Assembly: GCF_907164555.1 (NCBI RefSeq) | Contig: NZ_CAJQZC010000009.1 | Location: 1 to 64,000 of the forward strand | Origin: Paraburkholderia saeva | Lineage (GTDB): Bacteria; Pseudomonadota; Gammaproteobacteria; Burkholderiales; Burkholderiaceae | Direction: 5' to 3' | DNA: 64,000 nt | In this document: positions 9,063-17,034 of the stretch, piece after piece | Layout: every line of letters begins with the position of its first letter | Position numbering within the stretch: the first letter of the stretch is position 1 | Made by a program: the position numbers and the translations under genes | The notes under the pieces: model-generated | Databases searched by the model: none | What the model saw: the letters and a program-made list of their open reading frames with translations, nothing else | Told to the model about the DNA's origin: nothing

Positions 9063-9880
9063 GATGCGGATTCCGGATTAAAGGCGAATGAGGCGCTCAC
9101 CGAACCGAGGCCTTCGATATGGGCGGTAAAGACGTCGCCCGCCGTGACGCCGACCATCGGTCCGAGCGCGCCCGTCAGCACGATGTCGCCGGCCTTGAGC
9201 GGTGCGCCAACGCGCGTCATCGTATTGGCGAGCCACAGCGCGGCGAGAAGCGGATTGCCGAGACACGCCGCACCGACACCCACGCTGACCTGGTCGCCAC
9301 GTCGCTCCATCACCATGCCGCAGCCCATCACGTCGAACGCGTCGAGCTTCACCGGACGGTTGCCGAGCACGAAGAGACCGCTCGACGCGTTGTCGGCCAC
9401 CGTATCGGTCAGGCGGATGTCCCAGTTCGCGATGCGGCTGCCGACGATCTCGATGGCCGGCAACGCATACGCGGTTGCATCGATCAGGTCCGCGATCGTG
9501 TGGCGTGCGTGCGGCAGATCGCGTTCGAGCACGAGCGCGATTTCCGCCTCTACCTTCGGCTGCTGCGTGCACGACAGCGCGATTTCCTCGCCGTCGGCGA
9601 GCGCCATGTCGTCGAACAACATGCCGAAATCCGGCTGATCGACGCCGAGTTGGGTCTGCACCGCCTTCGACGTCAGGCCGATCTTGCGCCCCACGAGACG
9701 CCGCCCCGCTGCGATCTGGCGTTCCGTGTTGATGCGCTGGACCGCGTAGGCCGCCGCGAGTGCGTCGCCGCCAAGATCCGCGATTGCGCTGCGCACCGGC
9801 GCGCACGGCGTGGCGGTTTGCTGCGCATGCCACAGCGCATCGGCGATAGTCTGTGCCGCTTTCAGGTCGATTGCGCTCAT
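9059..9880 (-). CDS. nbaH: 2-oxopent-4-enoate hydratase (DmpE/NbaH/MhpD family)
   Basis: Adds water to 2-hydroxypenta-2,4-dienoate to give 4-hydroxy-2-oxovalerate. The 273-residue protein belongs to the same fold as nbaG but is clearly divergent from it. Visible motifs are GRKIGLTSKAVQ, the metal-binding segment KVEAEIALVLERD and the ADNASSGLFVLG stretch. The ATG at 9880 overlaps the nbaE stop by ATGA. Position between the dehydrogenase nbaE and nbaJ matches the nba order and supports hydratase rather than decarboxylase. Confidence 0.9.
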   Translation of the reverse strand: MSAIDLKAAQTIADALWHAQQTATPCAPVRSAIADLGGDALAAAYAVQRINTERQIAAGRRLVGRKIGLTSKAVQTQLGVDQPDFGMLFDDMALADGEEIALSCTQQPKVEAEIALVLERDLPHARHTIADLIDATAYALPAIEIVGSRIANWDIRLTDTVADNASSGLFVLGNRPVKLDAFDVMGCGMVMERRGDQVSVGVGAACLGNPLLAALWLANTMTRVGAPLKAGDIVLTGALGPMVGVTAGDVFTAHIEGLGSVSASFAFNPESAS

Positions 9881-11367
9881 CCGATCCTCACGCATACGTT
9901 GGTCAGTTCCGAATAGAAATCGAGCGAATGTCGCCCGCCCTCGCGGCCGATGCCCGAGAGCTTCGTGCCGCCGAACGGGGTGCGCAGGTCGCGCACGAAC
10001 CAGGCGTTCACCCACACGATGCCGGTTTCGATCTGGCGCGCGACGCGATGGCCGCGGGCGAGCTGCGTCGTCCAGACGCTCGCCGCGAGACCGTACGCGC
10101 TGTCGTTCACGCGGCCGATCACTTCGTCTTCGCTGTCGAACGGTGCGATATGGCACACCGGTCCGAAGATTTCTTCTTTCACGCAGCGTGCGGTGTCGGG
10201 CAGGCCGGTCCAGATCGTCGGCAGCACGAACGCGCCGTGATCGCGATGGTCGCCGAATTGCGGCACCTTGCCGCCGGTGACGACCGTCGCGCCCTCTTCC
10301 ACCGCGAGCCGGAAATACGACAGCACCTTCTCGCGATGACCACGCGAAATCAGCGGACCCATCGTCGTGGAAGGATCGTCGGGCGCCCCAACCTGCAGTG
10401 CTTCAGCCTGCGTTTTCAGCGCCGCTACAAAGCGCTCGAAGATCGGGCGCTCGACATACACGCGCTCACTGCACAGGCACACCTGACCTGCATTCGTGAA
10501 GCTCGACTTGAGGACGCCCGCGACGGCCGCGTCAAAATCCGCGTCGGCGAATACGACCGCCGCATTCTTGCCGCCCAGTTCGAACGAGATGTCTTTCACG
10601 CCGTCGGCAACGGTTTTCATGATCGCGCTGCCGGTGCGCGATTCGCCGGTGAACGTGATCGCGTCGATGCCGGGATGACGGGTCAGGAATTCGCCCGCCG
10701 CGTTCGCCCCGTGACCGTGAACCAGGTTGAATACGCCGCGCGGCAGGCCGATCTCGTGCATGACTTCGGCAAGGAGCGTCGCGGAACCGGGCGTTTCCTC
10801 GGAAGGCTTCGCGACGACGCAGTTGCCCATCGCGAGCGCCGGTGCGACCTTCCACGTAAACAGCAGCAGCGGCAGGTTCCACGGCGAAATGATGCCGACA
10901 ACGCCCAGCGGCTTGCGCGTCACATAGTTGATGAGCTCGCTGCCGTCGGCCGCATGCGTTTCGAAGAATTCGCTGTGCGCGGTGCGGACCAGATCCGCGA
11001 ACGTGCGAACGTTCGCGATACCGCGTGCGATGTCGAGCGTGCGGGCCTGCGTGACAGGACGGCCGGTATCGGCCACTTCGGCGGCAACGAAGTCGTCGAA
11101 ACGCGCTTCGATGCCGTTCGCGATGCGCTGCAGCCAGTCGGCGCGCTGCGCCGGTGTCGTGCTGCGCCAGCCGGCTTCCTGCGCGGCGCGTGCCGCACGC
11201 ACGGCGCGATCGATCGCGACTTCATCGGCCTCGCAGACCTGCGCGATTTCAGTGCCGTCAACGGGGCTCAGATTCGGGAACGTCGTTGCACCTGCAACGA
11301 ATTCGCCATCGATGTAATGGCGTAACAGCCGTGGAGCGCGCGAAGCGGCAGCCGGTTCGAAAGTCAC
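9877..11367 (-). CDS. nbaE: 2-aminomuconate 6-semialdehyde dehydrogenase
   Basis: NAD-dependent aldehyde dehydrogenase that oxidises 2-aminomuconate semialdehyde to 2-aminomuconate. The 496-residue protein has the ALDH glutamate motif FELGGKNA and the nucleophile segment NAGQVC (Cys297), plus SPWNLPLLL and EEIFGPV. The start is the GTG at 11367, preceded by an AGGAGA ribosome site; an ATG further upstream would add about 27 residues unlike the family. It is the first gene of the overlapping operon. A 2-hydroxymuconate semialdehyde dehydrogenase would look very similar; the nbaC and nbaD neighbours favour the amino substrate. Confidence 0.92.
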   Translation of the reverse strand: MTFEPAAASRAPRLLRHYIDGEFVAGATTFPNLSPVDGTEIAQVCEADEVAIDRAVRAARAAQEAGWRSTTPAQRADWLQRIANGIEARFDDFVAAEVADTGRPVTQARTLDIARGIANVRTFADLVRTAHSEFFETHAADGSELINYVTRKPLGVVGIISPWNLPLLLFTWKVAPALAMGNCVVAKPSEETPGSATLLAEVMHEIGLPRGVFNLVHGHGANAAGEFLTRHPGIDAITFTGESRTGSAIMKTVADGVKDISFELGGKNAAVVFADADFDAAVAGVLKSSFTNAGQVCLCSERVYVERPIFERFVAALKTQAEALQVGAPDDPSTTMGPLISRGHREKVLSYFRLAVEEGATVVTGGKVPQFGDHRDHGAFVLPTIWTGLPDTARCVKEEIFGPVCHIAPFDSEDEVIGRVNDSAYGLAASVWTTQLARGHRVARQIETGIVWVNAWFVRDLRTPFGGTKLSGIGREGGRHSLDFYSELTNVCVRIG

Positions 11368-11448
11368 AACGTCTCCTGCATGAATAAGGTGTTTGCAGGA
11401 GTCTATGGGAGCCGCGCGCTGAACAACAATCAAACATCCGGCGTTCAA

Positions 11449-11465
11449 TATGCCAAACCGGAATA
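11449..11465. promoter_or_regulatory. Candidate LysR-type operator of the nba/kyn operon
   Basis: Imperfect dyad TATGCC-N5-GGAATA with the T-N11-A spacing of LysR-family boxes, 81 bp before the GTG start of nbaE and downstream of the LysR gene. The position suits an activator site. Assignment is by pattern only. Confidence 0.4.
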
Positions 11466-11525
11466 CCAGACGAAAGCGCGCCCCGCCTCGGGTTCAGGCG
11501 CGCTACCGCTCCGACGCGCGTGCGT

Positions 11526-12503
11526 TCAGACCGCCGCGGCCGCGCCGGGCCGCGCGAGTTCGACCGCCTCTTTCAGGCATTCGATGAACGCCTGGCACGC
11601 GGTGCTCTGCTCCTTGTTCGAGCGCACCGAGAAACCGACCGTGCCGAACGCACCGGTCTCCGGCAGGTCGACGATGCGCAGCAAGCCCGCGTCGGCGAAC
11701 TGCTGGGCGGCGACACGCGGCATCAGTGCGATACGCGGCGTCTCCAGCAGGAGGCCGATGTTCGTCAGGATCGACAGCGATTCGACGATGTCCGTGGGTA
11801 GCGCGAGTCCGGCCGCGCGGAACAGATGCTCCGCCGAAAGACGGGCCGGCGAATCGGGCGTGGGCAAAATCCACGGCGAGTCGACGAGCTCGGCGAGGCT
11901 CGCGACGGGCGCCGCCTGAAGACCATAGCCCTTGCCGACCACCACGCACAGCGACTCTTCGAAAAGCGCCTCGTGCGTGAGAGGGAACGCGCTCGCAATC
12001 GGCAGTTCGCGTTCCGGCAGACGGCCCACCACGATGTCGAGGTCGCCCGTCGCGAGCGCGGGAAAGAGATGCGCGGTCGTGCCTTCGCGCACGGTGACGA
12101 GCACGTTGGGCGTGCGCGCCTTCAGCATCGCGATGGCCGCGGGCAACAGCCGCGCCGATGCGGAAATGAGCGTGCCGACAATCACGTGTCCACTGGTGCC
12201 GAGCCGGAAATCGTTCAGCTCGTCGGTCATGTAGCGCAGTTCGGCCATCAGCGATTTCACGCGCCGCCCGAGCAGCAGACCGAGATCCGTCGGCACGACG
12301 CCGCGGTTCGAACGCGCGAAAAGCGCGCCGTCGAAACACGATTCGAGTTCGTGGATGACCTTCGTGACGGCCGGCTGCGTCAGGCGCATTTCGTTCGCGG
12401 CCCGCACAACGGAACGTGTTTCGAGCACACGTTCGAAGATCATCAGCTGGTTCAGTTTCAGCCTGCGAATCAGCGAAATCTCGCTAAGCGGATTGTTTTG
12501 CAT
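11526..12503 (-). CDS. LysR-type transcriptional regulator, probable regulator of the nba/kyn operon
   Basis: A 325-residue LysR regulator: an N-terminal winged helix-turn-helix (about residues 15-75, including LETRSVVRAANEMRLTQPAVTKVIHELE) and a periplasmic-binding-protein-like effector domain. It looks closest to the GbpR/PcaQ/CbbR-like branch. It lies 158 bp upstream of nbaE on the same strand, with a T-N11-A box between them, so regulation of the 3-hydroxyanthranilate operon by a pathway intermediate is the natural inference (nbaR plays this role in the nitrobenzoate cluster). The effector cannot be read from the sequence. Confidence 0.85.
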   Translation of the reverse strand: MQNNPLSEISLIRRLKLNQLMIFERVLETRSVVRAANEMRLTQPAVTKVIHELESCFDGALFARSNRGVVPTDLGLLLGRRVKSLMAELRYMTDELNDFRLGTSGHVIVGTLISASARLLPAAIAMLKARTPNVLVTVREGTTAHLFPALATGDLDIVVGRLPERELPIASAFPLTHEALFEESLCVVVGKGYGLQAAPVASLAELVDSPWILPTPDSPARLSAEHLFRAAGLALPTDIVESLSILTNIGLLLETPRIALMPRVAAQQFADAGLLRIVDLPETGAFGTVGFSVRSNKEQSTACQAFIECLKEAVELARPGAAAAV

Positions 12504-12617
12504 GGCAACTTCGAAAACGGAAAAGGCCGCTACGGGCGATGCGCGATGTTATCAGCACCACAACGCCAACCGTTACGTTTGAATGCTCGACACGCCGGAT
12601 GTGCGCACCGGATCGCT

Positions 12618-13502
12618 TCACGCACGCCCTTTCGCCAGCGCCGCACTTTCGATCACGCAACCGGCAAGGCGCTCGGCCGCAGGCTGCGAATCGCGACGCG
12701 CGCGGCGCACGAGTCCCACCTCGCGAAAGAACGTGTCGTCGCCCAATGGCAGCACGGTCACGCCTTCGGGCCACGCGCCGAGTCCGGCAGCCTCAGGCAG
12801 GAGCGCGACGCCCATGCCACGCGCAACGAGTTCGACGATCGCCTGCAGTTCATCGCACTCGATCGCATCGCGCACTTCGATCCGCGTGCGCCGCAGGAAA
12901 CGCTCGACCTGCCGCCCGCCGAACGATCGGCGGTCGTAGCGGATAAACGGTTCGGCGCCGATCACGTCGCGCCAGTGCCTGCGTGCATGCGCTTTCGGCG
13001 CAAGCAGCACGAACGGCTCGGTCACGAGCGGATGCCACTTCAATTCGGACGACAGCGCAAACGGCGGCCGGATGATCACCGCGCTATCGAGTTCATCGGA
13101 ATCGACCTGCGCGAGCAGGTTCAACGAGACGCCCGGCACAACGCGGATGCGCCACGCGGGAAAGTCATGCCGGAACAACGCGAGCGCCTCCGGCAACAGC
13201 GAGACCTGCGCGGAAGCGATTGCGCCGATGTTCAACAGCCCGCTCTGCCCGGCGATGTCGCCCTGCTCGCCCAGGCGCGCGTACATCGAAAGCAGGTCGT
13301 GTGCAAGCGCGAGCGTGCGCTTGCCGGCGGCGTTCAACGTGGCTGAACGTCCAGTCCGGTCAAAGAGCGCAAATCCCAGGTGTTCTTCGAGCCGCTGGAT
13401 CTGCGCGCTCACCGCCGATTGTGTGAGCCCCATGTGCTCGCCCGCGCCCGCGAATGTGCCGTGCTGCGCCACTGCGACAAGGGTCTGGAGTTCCCGGATC
13501 AT
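12618..13502 (-). CDS. LysR-type transcriptional regulator
   Basis: A 294-residue LysR-family regulator with a typical N-terminal helix-turn-helix (FAGAGEHMGLTQSAVSAQIQ, about 17-36) and effector-binding domain. It is transcribed away from a small VOC-fold gene 136 bp apart; the shared region holds a T-N11-A dyad. That layout usually means the regulator controls the divergent gene and itself. It is unrelated in detail to the neighbouring LysR gene. The ligand is unknown. Confidence 0.88.
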   Translation of the reverse strand: MIRELQTLVAVAQHGTFAGAGEHMGLTQSAVSAQIQRLEEHLGFALFDRTGRSATLNAAGKRTLALAHDLLSMYARLGEQGDIAGQSGLLNIGAIASAQVSLLPEALALFRHDFPAWRIRVVPGVSLNLLAQVDSDELDSAVIIRPPFALSSELKWHPLVTEPFVLLAPKAHARRHWRDVIGAEPFIRYDRRSFGGRQVERFLRRTRIEVRDAIECDELQAIVELVARGMGVALLPEAAGLGAWPEGVTVLPLGDDTFFREVGLVRRARRDSQPAAERLAGCVIESAALAKGRA

Positions 13503-13542
13503 CGCGACTCATCAATTTATATGGATGTCAGACCAAGAATAT

Positions 13543-13558
13543 ATCGTTTTTCAACGAT
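13543..13558. promoter_or_regulatory. Inverted repeat in the LysR/VOC divergent promoter
   Basis: Perfect dyad ATCGTT-N4-AACGAT in an AT-rich intergenic stretch between the two divergent genes. It also fits a T-N11-A LysR box (T at 13542, A at 13554). Likely operator; inference from pattern and position. Confidence 0.45.
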
Positions 13559-13638
13559 TATTTGAATGAATAAACTGGGTTGCATCCGGCGTGCGGACAT
13601 CGCGCGCGATATCCCTTCCCGAACCTGGAGCCATTGCC

Positions 13639-14073
13639 GTGAGCGTCACCGAATTCGCCATGCCACCGTTTCACCTCGCCTTCCCCGTTCACAGCCTTGC
13701 GGCCGCGCGGGCGTTTTATGGCGAGTTGCTGGGTTGTCCCGAGGGCCGCGCGTCCGACGAATGGGTCGACTTCAATTTCTATGGCCACCAGATCGTCGCG
13801 CATCTGGCGCCGCAGGAAACCGGCCATCGTTCGACGAGCGCCGTCGACGGCCATGCCGTGCCGGTACGTCACTTCGGTGTGGTGCTGTCAGTGCCGCAAT
13901 GGGAAGTGCTCGCGGACAAGCTGAAACGCGCGGGAACGAAGTTCATCATCGAGCCGCACATCCGCTTCAAGGGCGAACCTGGCGAACAGGCGACGATGTT
14001 TTTCCTCGACCCGTCGGGCAACGCGGTCGAAATCAAGGCATTTGCCGATATGGCGTCGCTGTTCGCGAAGTAA
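13639..14073 (+). CDS. VOC-fold (glyoxalase/bleomycin-resistance type) protein
   Basis: A 144-residue vicinal-oxygen-chelate protein: two beta-alpha-beta-beta-beta halves beginning FHLAFPVHSLAAARAFYGELLGC and closing with FFLDPSGNAVEIKAF, where the terminal Glu is a usual metal ligand. Family members include glyoxalase I, extradiol dioxygenases and drug-binding proteins; the reaction cannot be assigned. The GTG at 13639 has a GGAG eight bases upstream and is preferred to an in-frame ATG at 13591. It is divergent from a LysR gene that probably controls it. Confidence 0.8.
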   Translation: MSVTEFAMPPFHLAFPVHSLAAARAFYGELLGCPEGRASDEWVDFNFYGHQIVAHLAPQETGHRSTSAVDGHAVPVRHFGVVLSVPQWEVLADKLKRAGTKFIIEPHIRFKGEPGEQATMFFLDPSGNAVEIKAFADMASLFAK

Positions 14074-14131
14074 CCAGGTGGACGGCGCCGGCGTGGCGGT
14101 CAGGTGTGAAAACCGGCCGGCGCGCCGGCGC

Positions 14132-14773
14132 TCAGCGATGTTGCGTCGCGACGCGCAGCCCGAGCGAAATGAAGATCGTGCCGATGATCTTGCCCTGCCA
14201 GCGGCTCAACCATGACAGACGTTTCACGAACCGGCCGAGCGGCCGGATGGTGAGCACGATCGCCGTCGTATAGGCCGCGCTCAGACCCACGAAAATCAAC
14301 CCGAGCACGGTGAACTGCACGAACGTCGAACCGTGCTCCGGATGAACGAACTGCGGCAGAAACGCGAGGAAGAAGAGCGCGGTCTTCGGGTTCAGCACTT
14401 CGGCGGGAATCGCCTGAAAAAACGCGCGCGACGGCGTGACGGCGGCCATTTTCGACGGCGACGCTTCAGGCAGCGTCGGATCCGACGGCTTTTCCATCAA
14501 GGCGCGCACACCGAGATACACGAGGTATGCGGCGCCCACGAGCTTGACGACATTGAACGCGAGCGCCGACGTCATCAGCAGCGCGGACAGTCCAACCGAA
14601 GCGCACAGCGTATGAATGAAGTCGCCGCTTGCGATGCCAAGCCCGGTCAGAATGCCCGTCTTGCGGCCGCCCTGCACGGTGCGCGTCAATACCAGCAGCA
14701 CGGCCGGCCCGGGAATCAGGAAAAGACCCAGCACCACCGCTACGAACGTGCTGAGGGTCGTCAGATCGAACAT
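14132..14773 (-). CDS. LysE/RhtB family amino acid exporter
   Basis: A 213-residue inner-membrane protein with about six hydrophobic segments. The N-terminal stretch FLIPGPAVLLVLTRTVQGGRKTGILTGLGIASGD (given here by its span, residues 17-50) is the LysE/RhtB signature. The C-terminal half has the usual LNPKTALFFLAFLPQF. Such proteins export basic amino acids, threonine, homoserine or analogues. It is convergent with the VOC gene and separate from neighbours, so the substrate is open. Confidence 0.9.
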   Translation of the reverse strand: MFDLTTLSTFVAVVLGLFLIPGPAVLLVLTRTVQGGRKTGILTGLGIASGDFIHTLCASVGLSALLMTSALAFNVVKLVGAAYLVYLGVRALMEKPSDPTLPEASPSKMAAVTPSRAFFQAIPAEVLNPKTALFFLAFLPQFVHPEHGSTFVQFTVLGLIFVGLSAAYTTAIVLTIRPLGRFVKRLSWLSRWQGKIIGTIFISLGLRVATQHR

Positions 14774-14891
14774 GATGTCTCCTTGCTGGATGGCGTTTCA
14801 TGCGCGCCGGCGCGTGAAGGCCGCGCGCAACCGCGCTCAATATACCCGGACTGCGCGACGCATGCTGAACGTCATCGCGAATCGTGCGGGC

Positions 14892-16427
14892 TCAATCCAT
14901 CGCCGCGTGCGCAATCGCGCCGGGCACCACTTTCGCCGGACGGATCAGCAGGATCAGCGGCAGGACGAGCAGCGTTGCAACGAACATCAGCTTGAAGTCG
15001 TTCAGATACGCGATCATGGAGGCCTGCTGGTTGATCGCCTGATCGAGGACCGCCATGTTGAGGCTCGCGCCGTCCTGCAGCATCGGCCGGATCGCAGGGT
15101 TGAACACCGTGACGTTGGCCGCGAGTCCCGCATGCGCGATCTGCGTGTTGCGCGTGACAAGCGTCTGCACGATCGAAATGCCGATACTGCTGCCGATATT
15201 GCGGGCAAGGCTGTAGGTGGCGGTTCCATCGGCGCGCAGGCCGGGCGTGAGCGTGGAAAACGTGAGCGCGCTCAGCGGCACGAACACGAGACCCAGGCCA
15301 AAGCCCTGAATCACGCCCGGCCAGACGATGTCCGACGCTGACAACACGATCGTGTACTGCATCATCTGCCACAACGCGAACGCCGAAATCAGGAAGCCGG
15401 CAAGCAGAAGCACGCGCGCATCCACGCGTTTCAGCAGCCTTCCGGCAAACAGCATCGCGACCATCGTGCCGGCACCGCTCGGCGCGGTGACGAGCCCCGT
15501 CGTCGCGACGGGATAGTTCATCAGGTTCTGCAGCATCGGCGGCAGCAATGCGCGCGTCGCATACATCACCGCGCCGATCACGAAGATGAAACACGTGCCC
15601 GTGGCGAAGTTTCGATCCTTCAGCAACTCATAGCGGAAGAACGACTTCGCGCCCGCAGTTGCGGTGTGCACGAGAAAGAATGCGAAAGCGAGGACGGAGA
15701 GGAGCGCCTCGATACGGATTTCCAGCGAGCCGAACCAGTCGAGCTGCTCCCCACGATCGAGCATCGCCTGCAACGCGCCGATCGCAAGGCTCAAGGTCGC
15801 GAAGCCGAAGGCGTCGAATTTCGCATCGTGTTTTGCGGGGCGCGAAGGCAGGAACGTCAGAACGCCGAAGAGCGCGAACGCGCCGATCGGCACGTTAATG
15901 AAGAACACCCAGCGCCAGTTGTAGCTGTCGGTAAGCCAGCCGCCGAGCGTCGGGCCGAGAATCGGGCCCACCATCACGCCCATGCCCCACACCGCCATCG
16001 CCTGACCCTGCTTCTCGCGCGGATTGATGTCGAGCAGGATCGACTGCGACAGCGGCACAAGCGAAGCGCCAAAAATGCCCTGCAACAGGCGCGATGCCAC
16101 GATCTGCGTCAGCGTTTCAGACAGCCCGCATAACGCCGAAGCGACCGTGAAGCCGCCGATTGCGAACGCGAGCAGCCGCTTCACGCTCAGTCGATCCGAC
16201 AGCCAGCCCGTCAGCGGCGTGGCAATCGCTGCCGCGACGATGTACGACGTCAACACCCACGTGATTTCGTCCTGCGACGCGGAGAGCGTGCCCTGCATAT
16301 GCGGCAGCGCGACGTTCGCGATCGTGCTGTCGAGCGTCTGGATGAGCGTCGCAAGCATGATCGAGACGGTGATCATGGGCCGGTTGAGCGATGCAGCAGC
16401 GCTGTCCGGGCGTGTATCAGATGACAT
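14892..16427 (-). CDS. DHA2-family MFS multidrug exporter (EmrB/QacA type)
   Basis: A 511-residue transporter with about fourteen hydrophobic segments. It shows the DHA2 motif LDSTIANVALPHM near residue 32, the motif-A region WLSDRLSVKRL, and RWVFFINVPIGA. Proton-driven drug or toxin export across the inner membrane is likely. No EmrA-type membrane-fusion gene is adjacent, so it may work alone or with a partner elsewhere. It is divergent from a MarR gene, with a perfect palindrome 28 bp before its ATG, so MarR-type repression relieved by a phenolic or drug ligand is likely. Confidence 0.92.
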   Translation of the reverse strand: MSSDTRPDSAAASLNRPMITVSIMLATLIQTLDSTIANVALPHMQGTLSASQDEITWVLTSYIVAAAIATPLTGWLSDRLSVKRLLAFAIGGFTVASALCGLSETLTQIVASRLLQGIFGASLVPLSQSILLDINPREKQGQAMAVWGMGVMVGPILGPTLGGWLTDSYNWRWVFFINVPIGAFALFGVLTFLPSRPAKHDAKFDAFGFATLSLAIGALQAMLDRGEQLDWFGSLEIRIEALLSVLAFAFFLVHTATAGAKSFFRYELLKDRNFATGTCFIFVIGAVMYATRALLPPMLQNLMNYPVATTGLVTAPSGAGTMVAMLFAGRLLKRVDARVLLLAGFLISAFALWQMMQYTIVLSASDIVWPGVIQGFGLGLVFVPLSALTFSTLTPGLRADGTATYSLARNIGSSIGISIVQTLVTRNTQIAHAGLAANVTVFNPAIRPMLQDGASLNMAVLDQAINQQASMIAYLNDFKLMFVATLLVLPLILLIRPAKVVPGAIAHAAMD

Positions 16428-16455
16428 GAAGGGCGTTCACGAGAAGCGTCGCAAG

Positions 16456-16475
16456 ATAATAAGCATGCTTATTAT
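16456..16475. promoter_or_regulatory. Perfect 20-bp palindrome, probable MarR operator
   Basis: ATAATAAGCATGCTTATTAT is fully self-complementary. It lies between the divergent exporter (ATG 28 bp away) and marR (ATG 84 bp away) in an AT-rich island. Length, symmetry and AT-rich arms match known MarR-family operators, and the site could cover the exporter promoter. Confidence 0.7.
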
Positions 16476-16559
16476 ATAGACTGGTTCCTGCAGCGCAATC
16501 GGTATAGTCGATAGCGCGGCGCCCTGCTTTCAATGCACAAGCTTTCGTATAATCGGCCG

Positions 16560-17003
16560 ATGAAAACCCCATTTGAACAGCGCTTCGGCTTTCTGGTGTC
16601 GGACGTCGGACGCCTGTGCGGCAAGCGTTTCGACGATCTCGCCAAATCGTCGCTCGATCTCACGCGCGCGCAATGCCGCGCGCTCGCCTACCTGTCGCAT
16701 TACGGCGACGTCAACCAGGCGCGCCTCGCCGATCTGCTCGAAGTGGCGCCGATTTCAGCGGGCCGGCTGCTCGACCGCATGGCCGAAGGCGGCTGGATCG
16801 AGCGCTCGATGAATCCACAGGACCGTCGCGAACGACAGATCCGTATGACCGAGAAAGCCGAACAGACGCTCGGCAAGGCGCGCATCGTCGGCGATGAAGT
16901 TGCGGCCGAGGCGCTCAACGGCTTTAGCGAAGAAGAGACGCAGCAACTGATTTCACTGCTGCAACGGGTGCGCAATAACCTGAGTACGCTCGTCGACAGT
17001 TAG
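16560..17003 (+). CDS. MarR-family transcriptional regulator
   Basis: A 147-residue MarR-type winged-helix dimer. The wing-containing segment DRMAEGGWIERSMNPQDRRERQIRMTEK (about 70-97) with the DRR signature is clear, preceded by the recognition helix region VAPISAGRLL. The ATG at 16560 gives the usual length; an upstream in-frame Met would add nine residues. It is transcribed away from the DHA2 exporter, with a perfect palindrome between, so it is most likely its local repressor and autoregulated. The inducing ligand is unknown. Confidence 0.92.
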   Translation: MKTPFEQRFGFLVSDVGRLCGKRFDDLAKSSLDLTRAQCRALAYLSHYGDVNQARLADLLEVAPISAGRLLDRMAEGGWIERSMNPQDRRERQIRMTEKAEQTLGKARIVGDEVAAEALNGFSEEETQQLISLLQRVRNNLSTLVDS

Positions 17004-17034
17004 CAGACAACGCAGAGAAGGCCGGCGGCTGGCT

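Noticed and set aside
14892..16427. Complete EmrAB-type tripartite pump
   Set aside because: Only the EmrB-like gene is present; no membrane-fusion or outer-membrane gene is adjacent.
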